A stretch of 64,000 nt of DNA, taken from the NCBI GenBank assembly GCA_964445645.1, contig CAYULH010000001.1, positions 62,001 to 126,000 of the forward strand, in the 5' to 3' direction. Source of the stretch: Aureispira sp964445645 (GTDB lineage Bacteria > Bacteroidota > Bacteroidia > Chitinophagales > Saprospiraceae). Position numbers and translations under genes: made by a program. Shown in pieces: positions 39,001 to 46,328 of the stretch (positions are counted from its first letter, which is position 1; each line of letters begins with the position of its first letter). Below the pieces are notes generated by a model. It was given only the letters and a program-made list of their open reading frames with translations. It was not told where the DNA came from and ran no database searches.

Positions 39001-42000
39001 GCTAATCAAGCAGGGGATTATTACGTAACAGTGGCATTAAATGGCTGCGAAAGTCCTGCATCGGCAATGACAACAGCTATCATTGATACCATCCCAACAG
39101 TAACGGCTTTTGCAGGAGCAGACCAAGCCTTGTGTGATAGCAGCAGCACCAATTTGGCAGCAACAGGGGCAGTAGGAGTGCAAGGTATGTGGACGACCAC
39201 TTCAACAGCTACTATTGCCAATCCAATGGCAGCCAACAGTGCTGTTTACAATTTGCCTGTAGGTATAAGCACCTTCTTTTGGACATTGAGCAGCGGGGCT
39301 TGTCGTGATTTCTCGGCAGATTCTATGCAGATTGATGTTACTCCAATTAGTACAGACATAGCTAATGCAGGGTTGGACCAGAATCTTTGTGGTCAGAATA
39401 CAGCCACCTTGACGGCTACTGCACCAACCACAGCCCTAGGCCGCTGGACACAATCGAGCAGCCAAGCAGGGCAAGGCATTGTAATAACCAACCCCAACAA
39501 TCCCACTACAACAGTAACGGGCCTACAACAAGGCCAAAGCTATAACTTTACATGGGTGTTGAGCAATGGAAATTGTGGAGACTACAGCAGTGATGTGGTG
39601 CAAATTAATATAGATGTAGCACCTCCTGACAATGCTTATGCTGGCACCAATATTTTGTTGTGTAATCAGAACAGCACCAACCTAGCAGCTTTTGTTTCAC
39701 AGTATGGCACAGGCTTATGGACGAGTACTTCTAGTGCCACTATCATTGATCCTACTTTATCCAATACGTTGGTTATCAATTTGCCACAAGACACCAGTGT
39801 TTTTGTATGGACATTGAGCAATGGTACTTGTCAAGATTACTCTACAGATACTGTATTAGTGGTGGTTTCTACCACCAATGATACCGCCGATGCAGGCTTG
39901 AATCAAGTGGTTTGTAGTGTCAATGCGGTGAATTTGGCGGCCATAGCCCCAGCAGCAGGCACGGGCCGATGGTCACAAACGGCTGCACAAGCAGCACAGG
40001 GCGTGGTGATTGTAACCCCCAATGATCCCAACTCACAGGTAGTGGGCTTATCATCAGGAACCACCTATGCCTTTACTTGGACATTGAGCAATGGTACTTG
40101 TATCGACTATTCTAGTGATATTACTACGGTAACGGTCAATGCTACACCGCCTGACAATGCTTTTGCAGGCAATGATATTAATTTGTGTGGTGCGAACACC
40201 AGCAGCAATTTGGCGGCTACGGTGCCTACGGTTGCAACAGGCTTATGGACGACCACCTCTACCGCTACTATTAGCAACCCCACTCAGCCCAACTCTACGG
40301 TTTCGGGCTTGTCCAATGGAGCCAATGTGTTTGTATGGACATTGAGTGCAGGGAGTTGTATAGATTATGACCGTGATACCGTAATCATTACAGTAACAGC
40401 CCCTTCCTCAGATATTGCAGATGCAGGTTTAGATTCTGCTTATTGTAATCAAAGTACCATTACATTAAATGCAGCCGCTCCAAGTGTTGGGGGAGGCTAT
40501 TGGGCGCAAACACCTTCACAGGCGAGTTTGGGAGCTGTTATTAATAACCCAACCAACCCCAATAGTACAGTCAGCAATTTGACAGCAGGCATCACCTATA
40601 CCTTTACTTGGACTTTGACCAATGGGGGTTGTGTGGATTATTCGTCGGATCAGACTTTAATTACGATTGATGTTTTGCCTAGTAATGTGGCGTATGCGGG
40701 TGAAGATACGGTTTTGTGTGGGGGCAATGCGACACAGCTTAATGGTTTGGTGCCGCCTATTGGAACAGGCTTTTGGACGACCAATGATTCGGCTACCATT
40801 ACCACCCCAACAGATGCACAATCACTGGTGGTGAATATCAATCAGGATACGACTACTTATTATTGGACTTTATCTAATGGTGCTTGTGTGGATTACTCCG
40901 TAGATTCTGTACAAGTGGTCTTGTCGCCCTTGAGCAGTGATATAGCTTTTGCAGGATTTGATGCAGTGTTGTGTGGGGTGGATTCTATTATTTTGAATGC
41001 TGCTGCACCCACCACTAGTACCGGTGTTTGGACACAATCGGCAGGGCAATTGAGCCAAGGGGTGGTTATTACTGACCCCACTAATCCCAACTCTTCGGTG
41101 ACAGGAATTGTATCAGGACAGGTGTACACCTTTACATGGACACTTTCTACAGTAGGTTGTGCCAATTTTAGTACAGATGATGTGACTTATACCATCAATG
41201 CACTGCCACCAGAGGTTGCTTATGCAGGGCCAGACATTATTTTGTGTAGTGGCAATAGTACGGTTATGGATGCCAATAATCCTATATTCAGTACGGGGCA
41301 ATGGAGCAGCAATAGCAGTAGTGCCGTTATTATTAATCCTACCCTGAATAATTCTACAGTAGTGAATCTGCCCATTGATACCATTGAGTTTTATTGGTCA
41401 TTGAGCAATGGCAGTTGTTTGGATTATTCGGTAGATACGATGCTGGTGATTGTAACGGCTACTACTAGTGTAGATACGGCCAATGCAGGGCTAGATATTG
41501 CCATTTGTAATGCCGATACTGCCCAATTGATGGCTCTTACCCCTACTGTGGCGGCAGGGCGTTGGATTCAGTCCAATAATCAGGCTAGTGCTGGGGTTAT
41601 TATTGATAACCTAACAGCCCCCACAACACTTGTACGTGGTTTGCAATTGGATTCTACCTACACCTTTACTTGGGCCTTGTCTAATGGGCCTTGTTTGGAT
41701 TATGATACCGATGCTGTACGGGTAGAGGTGAGTTCGCTGCCAACCGATGCTGCCTATGCAGGAGAGGATTTTGTGATTTGTGGCATTGATACAGCCATTG
41801 TAACAGCTACTACTCCGAGCGTGGGAACAGGCTTGTGGACGACCACATCTGGAGCTACTATTGTAACGCCACCCAATACCCGCACCGAATTGGTCAACTT
41901 AGGTTTGGGAGCTAATGTGTTTATCTGGACCTTGAGCAATGGGGCTTGTACAGATTATTCTAGCGATACTATTATTATTACGACAGATGATGCGCCTGTA

Positions 42001-42531
42001 GCCAATGCAGATAGTTTTGTATTGATTTATAACAGCACAGGCAATACCATTGATGTATTGTCCAATGACCAATTGAACAACAATTGGGTGATTAGTATAA
42101 CACAAGATATTGGAAGTGGTCGTTTGACCAATTTGGGCGATGGTACTTTTGATATTTTATTGCAAGATGTATTGGTTGATCAGCAATTTATTTATCAATT
42201 GTGCAATCCCAATTGCCCTGCTGTATTCTGTGATACTGCATTGGTATTACTGGATGTGCAAGGCGGAACAGATTGTGTTTTCCCCAATACGATGACTCCA
42301 AATAACGATGGGGTAAACGATGCCTTTATTGTGCCTTGTTTGGATGGGCTGGAAGGAACAAAGTTGACGGTATTCAATCGTTGGGGCGATTTATTATACC
42401 AGAATGACAACTATGAAAACAACTGGGATGCTACGCACAATGGAGCACCTGTACCTGATGCTACTTACTTTTACATCATGGAGCTGGCCGATGGGCGCAA
42501 GTTCCAAGGTTTTATAGAAGTGCGCCGATAA
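30100..42531 (+). CDS. giant multi-repeat T9SS type B surface adhesin (SprB-like)
   Basis: A 4143-residue exported protein. The start at 30100 (MKKILHLVYGCILCFGWIG) gives a clean signal peptide ending in QTQAQA; upstream in-frame starts add an unlikely leader. Residues ~25-1140 are DUF11-like beta domains (LTKGIVSSDNPN, FFDITVRNIG, IIVTKSFTPNEVLPGNNAFVTITVRN). About 22 Ig-like repeats follow (nt ~33550-39080), each with CxGD, YxWxGPNGF and AGTYTLxVxDxxGC. Then come 11 repeats of a second type (nt ~39100-41990: AGxDxxLC, GxWTT, WTLSNGxCxDYSxD). A cadherin-like VANADS...IDVLSNDQL module and a C-terminal T9SS type B (CHU_C) domain (CVFPNTMTPNNDGVND, VFNRWGDLLYQ) close it. It should be displayed on the cell surface for adhesion or gliding. 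The PorP/SprF gene 105 bp downstream is its likely export partner. Confidence 0.9.
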   Translation: MKKILHLVYGCILCFGWIGQTQAQAPTLVNAAPATGFIGEQICFPVTYTNTGGPGYGPYTRLILPPNFQFDNATFGGSAQTIRNLGTINVGAPNNFVIDPIAQSNSNSTTNDTIFAPVGSRVILLEYPVGSMVQGGVALISEVCITVAPNAPIGIPVDLCVQGMYQFGNTPTGVNGPIAGSNVCVSITPILFLFDKRINGSNGIYNQVPGGGASNCHIHQYQLHVDIAAAGTLTGPITITDQLPGELRYLGNISLPAGCSAVEPTIGGLGGNLTVTCNGSFAGSTANIDLQVTFDAAVSDTLDETICDDTDITNSAAINVPGSPSQSDAVQTHVEHLLLEHGNNAGGPVFIGQTVQYNIDFRITEYTAGVDAAVITFIVPDGMVYNPASLTWAGTPVNAANVTIAPGPGTGSTVTVDVHTQNGANILPCNSPVLQYTADVNPTYANGDPVLSRDRLTHTSTIVYDLVEGATACQTGAGTPIDVVDISFQKTVNNSPPTGPGRNGQWWPGDVVQYRLELRVPSLDLDDVVISDFFPLPIHDVTDLAATFGTDVRFDPTSCWTNPPITYTIDPSTNGLIMDFGDISDAVTGGCVDIVLLIDIPITTIPFANGLFHSNFMQVNSDNSGADNITDAVLTLIQVGAPDLQLTKGIVSSDNPNVNISPNVTPPNGNATGANAGDQLFFDITVRNIGAAPGYDVQIRDVAPPELTNCALVAPTPVVDGSNNPVAFTGGFTGNTLTINLVSPDDSIGFAGAASSNDQYTVSYVCEVIGSIPSGSNFENTAAVDWASARGVQKFPPITDNATVATATPTMNKVVDYIAPNYSGTNNRASIGEVVAYELQVFVPEGNLNNVLLRDQLDAGLAFVGLDSIVLCNSSGFNNIMTSNAGGFSAVQSGVVFSNVNANPIGQDRVMTLDFGNLTNLDTDNQQDTIKIFYRTIVVNEASNVDGDRLRNNARLEWDNPNSAGGRSNTTVRSGFVTVVEPQIIVTKSFTPNEVLPGNNAFVTITVRNPSTSSAPAFDVNLTDILPTGMNFVAGFSAGGTANITRPPSNGGGTITAQWDTINVGEIYSITFEIQISNAITPCTTLTNCANITWESIADADQPNQPSAFSSNLGVPRTGNQGGPGGAANTYTQDSCANLDVIIDNTFDPFITANTPICEGDRAVLSVQQYSGNIVRYNWTGPGVPAGFNNYELVIDPVTTADTGTYFVFVELDGCVTDTSNFFSLQLRPQPADPVIIPSDTTVCEGSSLQFSTATVANSYQWTGPNGFTANAATTPIIAPVTLSDAGGYTLVITNNQGCSSNPVTSTVTVIPRPIAPNINNNSPICSGDILQLSTSANASLYQWVAPNGQDTITTTSTLSIAPSSNLYLAGNWTLAVINANNCTSQPSATSTVLINSTPANPFASNSGPICEGDAIQLSVNAIAGATYNWYSDPALTNLVATGQNPTIGGLTAANSPISYYVQINSNGCLSDTSSTVVIVNSNPANFAPSYTSLCAGDSLFLLANTAATGYSWVGPSGFVSNLQDPIIANANASNSGSYVVTIQDNNGCSNTGIVQVAVEETPATPVVTSNGPLCQGATLTLNTTTYTGNNVLYNWTTPSGIITTNVATLVINNTTQADSGTYSVAVTVDGCTSLAGNTEVVINANPTATAAANGAVFCEGDALQLSTTTIANSYQWTGPNGFSSTSPNPAAILVASNNAGTYNLVVTNNNGCSSAPDAVAITVNPAPSRPALSSNTPICTGDNLVLSSSSSASSYQWIVPNGQDTITTTNTITINPNGTLYQDGAWSVVIVDANGCASTASLPTQVVINALPNAATASNNGPVCTGANAQLMATTAAGAQYNWYTNRAATNLFATAQNPVVNNITTTTTYYLVVTVNGCAAPLDSTTVTVLPTPNAPNLPADFAVCEGETITLSTTTAASQYNWTGPNGFSSSAQNPAVIRPATLADAGIYTLSIMDNNGCVSQDSSVQVTVNAAPTAPILTNNSALCEGDTLRLATTAIANTYQWMAPNGLDTITTSNNLQILPSNTAYYQSGNWTLIIQNTNACPSQPSAASSVVINSSVNAPIASNNGPVCTSGAVMVSTPSATGATYQWYSDAALTNLIATTASVTINNITRDSSFYVVVNVNGCVSPAGVTTVRVVPTPPAPQVPNDTALCTGEPLALTTTTQATIYNWAGPNGFQSNAQQPIVINSATAANAGTYTLSVIDSNGCTSASNSFDVTVNAAPLAPTIVSNSPVCFGDTLTIGSSSTCGQSQWIGPNGNSPGTLGTVGGSNVLWTRGSQTAIPANNANYLAGNWYMVCIDTLTGCRSISNTITITIQPTPIVSAFNGGAICAGTDGFLSATPIAGASYAWYSDSTLTTLVATTRTATIPNLTNSTTFYVVATVNGCASVAASTTIPVNANPVTPVPTYLPLCQLDTLFLFANAGANTATYAWSGPNGFNSNLENPVIPNAYPFNAGSYTLTVTDSLGCSAFSTVEVTIYPKPATPTITHNAPFCAGSADLTLQTQAYFGTNVQYWWTRPNGTIDTTIVPSLVIANAQLSDTGLYQLQVLVDGCISLLGDQLIRLHPIPAAPAVPADFAVCEGEAIVLSTTTAAAAYFWTGPNGFQSNLPSPTVVNATAVDAGTYQLVVANQQGCLSPDSGVVVTVNSAPAAPTITHNSPLCFGDTLVLTSSSACGQSQWIGPNGNSAGTLGSPGGNNPLWTLGSTTRIPATDPNYLSGAWYMVCIDTTTGCQSISNTINVTITDISAIPVAFNNSPVCMGDAVQLTTASVVGASYAWYSDATLTNLVATVQNPTINNITNDTTFYLTITVNGCTSLAGSTVVRVHPIPAAPSISANFAVCEGDAIVLSTTTQAASYNWTGPNGFQSNQQSPSVVVNASLVDSGLYTLFIIDNNGCQSADTSVFVQVNPIPTTPIITSNNSPICAGNDLILVANAASVGSTYTWYLSNGLPIGTGQTLTLTSATANQAGDYYVTVALNGCESPASAMTTAIIDTIPTVTAFAGADQALCDSSSTNLAATGAVGVQGMWTTTSTATIANPMAANSAVYNLPVGISTFFWTLSSGACRDFSADSMQIDVTPISTDIANAGLDQNLCGQNTATLTATAPTTALGRWTQSSSQAGQGIVITNPNNPTTTVTGLQQGQSYNFTWVLSNGNCGDYSSDVVQINIDVAPPDNAYAGTNILLCNQNSTNLAAFVSQYGTGLWTSTSSATIIDPTLSNTLVINLPQDTSVFVWTLSNGTCQDYSTDTVLVVVSTTNDTADAGLNQVVCSVNAVNLAAIAPAAGTGRWSQTAAQAAQGVVIVTPNDPNSQVVGLSSGTTYAFTWTLSNGTCIDYSSDITTVTVNATPPDNAFAGNDINLCGANTSSNLAATVPTVATGLWTTTSTATISNPTQPNSTVSGLSNGANVFVWTLSAGSCIDYDRDTVIITVTAPSSDIADAGLDSAYCNQSTITLNAAAPSVGGGYWAQTPSQASLGAVINNPTNPNSTVSNLTAGITYTFTWTLTNGGCVDYSSDQTLITIDVLPSNVAYAGEDTVLCGGNATQLNGLVPPIGTGFWTTNDSATITTPTDAQSLVVNINQDTTTYYWTLSNGACVDYSVDSVQVVLSPLSSDIAFAGFDAVLCGVDSIILNAAAPTTSTGVWTQSAGQLSQGVVITDPTNPNSSVTGIVSGQVYTFTWTLSTVGCANFSTDDVTYTINALPPEVAYAGPDIILCSGNSTVMDANNPIFSTGQWSSNSSSAVIINPTLNNSTVVNLPIDTIEFYWSLSNGSCLDYSVDTMLVIVTATTSVDTANAGLDIAICNADTAQLMALTPTVAAGRWIQSNNQASAGVIIDNLTAPTTLVRGLQLDSTYTFTWALSNGPCLDYDTDAVRVEVSSLPTDAAYAGEDFVICGIDTAIVTATTPSVGTGLWTTTSGATIVTPPNTRTELVNLGLGANVFIWTLSNGACTDYSSDTIIITTDDAPVANADSFVLIYNSTGNTIDVLSNDQLNNNWVISITQDIGSGRLTNLGDGTFDILLQDVLVDQQFIYQLCNPNCPAVFCDTALVLLDVQGGTDCVFPNTMTPNNDGVNDAFIVPCLDGLEGTKLTVFNRWGDLLYQNDNYENNWDATHNGAPVPDATYFYIMELADGRKFQGFIEVRR
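33550..39080 (+). repeat. array of about 22 Ig-like repeats of ~250 bp
   Basis: In-frame tandem domains inside the adhesin gene. Cysteine codons marking the repeats lie near 33571, 33828, 34074, 34330, 34581, 34820, 35073, 35317, 35571, 35818, 36064, 36320, 36567, 36812, 37100, 37343, 37591, 37848, 38092, 38382, 38628 and 38877. The domains fall into five sequence classes that recur in a fixed order (see findings). Confidence 0.85.
39095..41990 (+). repeat. array of 11 repeats alternating between two types
   Basis: In-frame domains of ~80-90 residues. Odd copies read AxAGxDxxLC...GLWTTTSxATI...FVWTLSNG. Even copies read IAxAGLDxxxC...GRWTQSxxQAxQGVVI...YTFTWTLSNG. All end in a CxDYSxD motif or a close variant. 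The alternation is strict across all 11 copies. Confidence 0.85.
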
Positions 42532-42541
42532 AGGAGGAGGT

Positions 42542-42586
42542 TTTGAACTGGTAGCGTTATTATAGGAACAAGTCTACCAGTTCAAA
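42542..42586 (+). promoter_or_regulatory. 13-bp hairpin between adhesin and porP genes
   Basis: Perfect 13-bp stem (42542-42554 with 42574-42586), 19-nt loop, located 10 bp after the adhesin stop. No T run follows, so it is probably not a full terminator; it could stabilise or process the polycistronic message. Confidence 0.5.
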
Positions 42587-42635
42587 TTGAGCAAGCATTT
42601 AAAAAAAAATTAAAGACAATAAAAGATAAAAAGCC

Positions 42636-43562
42636 ATGCTTAGAATTTTACTAACAACAGCTTTATTGCTCTTGGCTTGGATGGCACATAGCCAACAAGA
42701 TGCCCAATACACGCAATTTATGTTCAATAAATTGTATTACAACCCTGCTTATGCAGGTGCCAAAGAAGCCCTGTGTTTGTCGGCTATTTATAGAAATCAA
42801 TGGATAGGAATAGATGGGGCACCACAAACCGCTACGTTTAATATTCATGCCCCAGTGTGGAAGCGCAGAATGGGCGTGGGCTTGTCGGTCACTAATGATA
42901 GAATTGGTTTGTCTGATCGTTGGAATTTTGATCTGAATTATGCTTACAGGATTGCACTAAAGAACGAAGCAACTTTGAGCATTGGTCTTAGAGGTACTTT
43001 ATCCTATATGAGTATTCGCTGGGACAATGCCCAATTGACACAAAGCCTCGATCAGTCGGTGCCAGCAGCCGAAAACAGCAAAGTATTGCCCAATTTTGGG
43101 GCAGGGGTGTATTATCAAGCCCGCAATTGGTATGTGGGATTCTCTATTCCTCGTTTGTTTAAGAATCGTATTGATTTTAATAACAATAGCCAATCTACTA
43201 TTGAGCCAGAGCTTACCCAACATTACTTCCTAACAGGAGGTGTTTCTATTGATATTGCCAAAAATGTGAGTTTGCAGCCCAATGTAATGTTGAAGTATGT
43301 ACCCAATACGCCTTTTGATGCGGATATTAATTTGAGTGTGGTGTTTTTTGAGAAAGTATTGTTTGGGGTGACTTACAGAGTGGGAGATTCGGTAGATGGT
43401 TTGTTGCAATGGAGAATTGTGCCACAGTTTACGATTTCCGCAGCGTATGACTTTACACTTACACCTTTACAATCGTACAATGCAGGGAGTTTTGAGGTGA
43501 TGTTGCAATATTGTTTCTGTTGCCAAAAAGGCAAACGTTTACACAATCCAAGATTCTTTTAG
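42636..43562 (+). CDS. PorP/SprF family type IX secretion membrane protein
   Basis: A 308-residue outer-membrane protein of the PorP/SprF family. Signal peptide MLRILLTTALLLLAWMAHSQ, then the family-typical DAQYTQFMFNKLYYNPAYAGA and SAIYRNQWIGIDGAPQTATFNIHAP. The rest alternates short beta strands, as expected of a barrel (VGLSVTNDRIGLSDRW and similar). In Flavobacterium johnsoniae, SprF is needed to export the adhesin SprB; genes of this family placed directly after a type B sorting-domain protein usually serve that protein. Here the adhesin gene lies immediately upstream and an OmpA-type gene 23 bp downstream. Confidence 0.93.
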   Translation: MLRILLTTALLLLAWMAHSQQDAQYTQFMFNKLYYNPAYAGAKEALCLSAIYRNQWIGIDGAPQTATFNIHAPVWKRRMGVGLSVTNDRIGLSDRWNFDLNYAYRIALKNEATLSIGLRGTLSYMSIRWDNAQLTQSLDQSVPAAENSKVLPNFGAGVYYQARNWYVGFSIPRLFKNRIDFNNNSQSTIEPELTQHYFLTGGVSIDIAKNVSLQPNVMLKYVPNTPFDADINLSVVFFEKVLFGVTYRVGDSVDGLLQWRIVPQFTISAAYDFTLTPLQSYNAGSFEVMLQYCFCCQKGKRLHNPRFF

Positions 43563-43585
43563 ATTATTTAGTAGACATTATTATC

Positions 43586-46261
43586 ATGAAAATTTTATAC
43601 ACCACCCTTTTCCTAGTTGCTTGGGTTTCTTATAGCTGTGGTCAAGGCAATGATGCTAAAGCAAATCGCCATTATGAGAATTTGGGGTATGCACAATATA
43701 TTCAACTCAAAGGTGGACAAAGCTGGATGAGTTACGACAAGGAAACGCTAATCAAACTCGGAGATAGTTATCGCAAAACGGCCGATTTTAAAAATGCCGA
43801 AAAAGCCTATGAGACGCTACTCAAGTTTCAGGGTATAGATCCTATTTATAGATTGTATTATGCACAAGCCTTGCAGTCCAATGGTTTTTATGGCAAAGCC
43901 TCTCAACAATATTACCAAGCACAACAAGAAATGAATGCTGCTCAAGCAGAGCAGGAGCAAGACAAACGTCCACAAGAAGGATTTGAAGCCTGCAATCAAG
44001 TGAATGCTTTTCGTGCCAAGGGTATTGTAAAGCTATACAATGCCACGGCACTCAATACCCCCAAGTTAGATTTTAGCCCAACTTATTATAAGGATGGGTT
44101 GGTCTTTGTTTCTACTCGTAAGAATGCCAGTATGAACCAGCAGGATGAATGGATTAATGACAACTGTATGGATTTGTATTATGCGCCCATTCAAGAAGGG
44201 CAAATCATGGCACCCCAACCATTCTCGGATGAATTGAATGGCAAATTCCATGAAGGGCCTGTCTCGTTTACAGACGACCAGCAAAAGATTTTCTTTTCTA
44301 GAAACAACTATATTCGCGGCAAGCGCAAAACGAGCAAAAACAAAATTACCAAGCTAAAAATATACACAGCCGAGCAGCAAAAAGGACTCTGGAAGAACAT
44401 TACGGAGTTGCCGTTTAATAGCGATGAATACGATGTATGCCACCCTGCTTTGAGTGCTGATGAGCGTATCTTGGTGTTTTCTAGCAGCAAGGGCGAGGGA
44501 CACCAAGGGGGGATGGATTTGTATGCGAGTCTTTGGGTGGGGGGGACTTGGACAACACCTATCAACTTGGGGCCAGAAATCAATACCAAAGGCAATGAGT
44601 TGTTTCCTTATTTGTACAAAGATGGCAGCTTGTATTTTGCCTCTACAGGGCATGGTGGCTTGGGTGGTTTGGATATGTTTGTGGCCTTGTTTACAGGCAA
44701 CAATGAGCAGGCAGACTGGAAATTTCCGCTCAATATTGGCGCACCTTTTAATTCGCCTTATGATGATTTTGGTTTAATTCTGAATGCAGAAGAAAATGCA
44801 GGTTTCTTGACCAGCAATCGTTTGGGAGGACAAGGGCAGGATGATATTTATCAGTTTACTATTCAATCTAGTGGCAGTCTGAAAACAGTAAAACCTCGGC
44901 CACAATTCCCAATGCAAATTTGTGTGTATGATAAGAAAACCAATGAACGTTTGGAAGGGGCAGAAGTAACCATTCGCAAAAAAAGCCCCTCTAATTTATC
45001 GTTAGAACGCCGCCAAGAATTGGGATTGAGTTTGGACGAAAGCCTTATTTTGAGCCTAACCCCTGTGAGGGAGGGAGCGAATGAGTACACCATTCAGTTG
45101 CGCTCGGCCAATGAGGGCCAACGAGATGAGCTAGGCAATAAGCTGGTGGGTGAAACCAAGTCGACCAATGATGAGGGTATTTTTCCGTATACCATGTATG
45201 CACGAGAGACGTATTTGTTAGAAGCAAAAAAAGAAGGTTATGTAACCGTACAGGAGTACTTTACCATGCCAGCAGATGCAGACTTGGAAGAGTTTTGTAT
45301 AGGTGTGACTAAAAGAAGCGATTTGTTGGCAAGCCAATTAAATGGCAACAACCCCAATAATTCCAACAATCCAAATAACCCAAATGATCCCAACAATTCT
45401 AACAATAAGGCAGGAGCCAATAATCCCAATACCTCCAATGGTGCTGGCACTACACCAATAAGTCCTAGTGACTTAATCGGGCCAGATGGCCGCCCCTTGC
45501 CTGTTGGCAAGCCTTATGTGGCAGGAGTAGTGCTCAATAAGGAATACAATCGTCCCTTGCCTCGCTCGGTTGTCACCTTGCTCAATCGTTGTACAGGAGA
45601 GGATGAGGTGTATAATATTGACGAAACAGGGCGTTTTGCTTTTTCGTTAGATTGTGGCTGCGATTATGTGCTCAAGGCACGCAAAGATCGTTTTATTGGA
45701 GCCAACAAGGTCTTGTCTCTAATAAAGCCTGAAGATTGTAAGCCTACCGTAACAGAATTATTAATGACCCCCGGCTTTGATCGTTTGGGAGAACCCATTA
45801 GCATTGCAGGACGCACCATTACCGAGACACTCAAAGAAGGCGATGTGCTAGAGTTGAGGAATATTTTCTATGATTTTGACAAATATGACATTCGGGAGGA
45901 GGCATCTAAAGATTTGGATCGTTTGGCAGCATTGATGCAGCAATTTCCAAGTATGAAAATTGAGTTGTCCTCTCATACCGATAGCAGAGGAACCAATGAA
46001 TATAACAATACCTTGTCTACCAATCGGGCCAAATCGGCCAAGGCGTACTTGGTAAAAAAAGGAATTGCTGAGGACAGGGTTGTAGCTATTGGTTATGGAG
46101 AGCAGCGTTTGCGGAACAAGTGTACAGATGGCTCTAATTGTAGTGAGTACGAGCACCAGCGAAACAGACGAACAGAAGTGTTGCTGACAGCTTTTGATCA
46201 GGCCGAGTATATCAAGGTATATTATGAGAAGAATGAACCTACCGTGGTAGATCCTAAGTAG
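43586..46261 (+). CDS. TPR-PD40-OmpA domain lipoprotein-like envelope protein
   Basis: An 891-residue exported protein. The start at 43586 gives MKILYTTLFLVAWVSYSCGQG, a signal with a possible lipidation Cys; an upstream in-frame ATG lies inside porP and is rejected. Domains in order: TPR-like helices (~35-140), a PD40/WD40-like propeller (~170-440, with DVCHPALSADERILVFSSSKGEGHQGG and GNELFPYLYKDGSLYFAS), carboxypeptidase-regulatory-like modules, an Asn/Pro-rich linker (nt ~45345-45450), another regulatory domain, and an OmpA domain (~775-875). The OmpA domain keeps Asp and Arg spaced by 15 (HTDSRGTNEYNNTLSTNR). This architecture resembles PorE-type and SprF-linked proteins that bridge the type IX apparatus to peptidoglycan. 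Confidence 0.9.
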   Translation: MKILYTTLFLVAWVSYSCGQGNDAKANRHYENLGYAQYIQLKGGQSWMSYDKETLIKLGDSYRKTADFKNAEKAYETLLKFQGIDPIYRLYYAQALQSNGFYGKASQQYYQAQQEMNAAQAEQEQDKRPQEGFEACNQVNAFRAKGIVKLYNATALNTPKLDFSPTYYKDGLVFVSTRKNASMNQQDEWINDNCMDLYYAPIQEGQIMAPQPFSDELNGKFHEGPVSFTDDQQKIFFSRNNYIRGKRKTSKNKITKLKIYTAEQQKGLWKNITELPFNSDEYDVCHPALSADERILVFSSSKGEGHQGGMDLYASLWVGGTWTTPINLGPEINTKGNELFPYLYKDGSLYFASTGHGGLGGLDMFVALFTGNNEQADWKFPLNIGAPFNSPYDDFGLILNAEENAGFLTSNRLGGQGQDDIYQFTIQSSGSLKTVKPRPQFPMQICVYDKKTNERLEGAEVTIRKKSPSNLSLERRQELGLSLDESLILSLTPVREGANEYTIQLRSANEGQRDELGNKLVGETKSTNDEGIFPYTMYARETYLLEAKKEGYVTVQEYFTMPADADLEEFCIGVTKRSDLLASQLNGNNPNNSNNPNNPNDPNNSNNKAGANNPNTSNGAGTTPISPSDLIGPDGRPLPVGKPYVAGVVLNKEYNRPLPRSVVTLLNRCTGEDEVYNIDETGRFAFSLDCGCDYVLKARKDRFIGANKVLSLIKPEDCKPTVTELLMTPGFDRLGEPISIAGRTITETLKEGDVLELRNIFYDFDKYDIREEASKDLDRLAALMQQFPSMKIELSSHTDSRGTNEYNNTLSTNRAKSAKAYLVKKGIAEDRVVAIGYGEQRLRNKCTDGSNCSEYEHQRNRRTEVLLTAFDQAEYIKVYYEKNEPTVVDPK

Positions 46262-46285
46262 GTGCAAATAGTGAGCATGATTATT

Positions 46286-46328
46286 ACCAGCAGGAAGACT
46301 AGAGTACTTCCTGCTGGTGGTAATTTTT
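46286..46328 (+). terminator. strong Rho-independent terminator closing the adhesin cassette
   Basis: Perfect 12-bp stem (46286-46297 with 46307-46318), 9-nt loop, with further pairing outside and a T run at 46324-46328. It lies 25 bp past the PD40-OmpA stop. Confidence 0.88.

Noticed and set aside
33550..41990. Regular repeats that could suggest a CRISPR array
   Set aside because: The repeat period is ~250 bp, the copies are divergent and strictly in frame, and they encode Ig-like domains.
30843..42410. Many long open frames antisense to the adhesin gene
   Set aside because: They follow the repeats of the real gene in another frame, lack family features and start sites, and arise from its biased Thr/Asn/Gly codons.
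43511..43585. Upstream start for the PD40-OmpA gene
   Set aside because: It lies inside porP and removes the signal peptide from the N-terminus; the ATG at 43586 gives a proper signal sequence.
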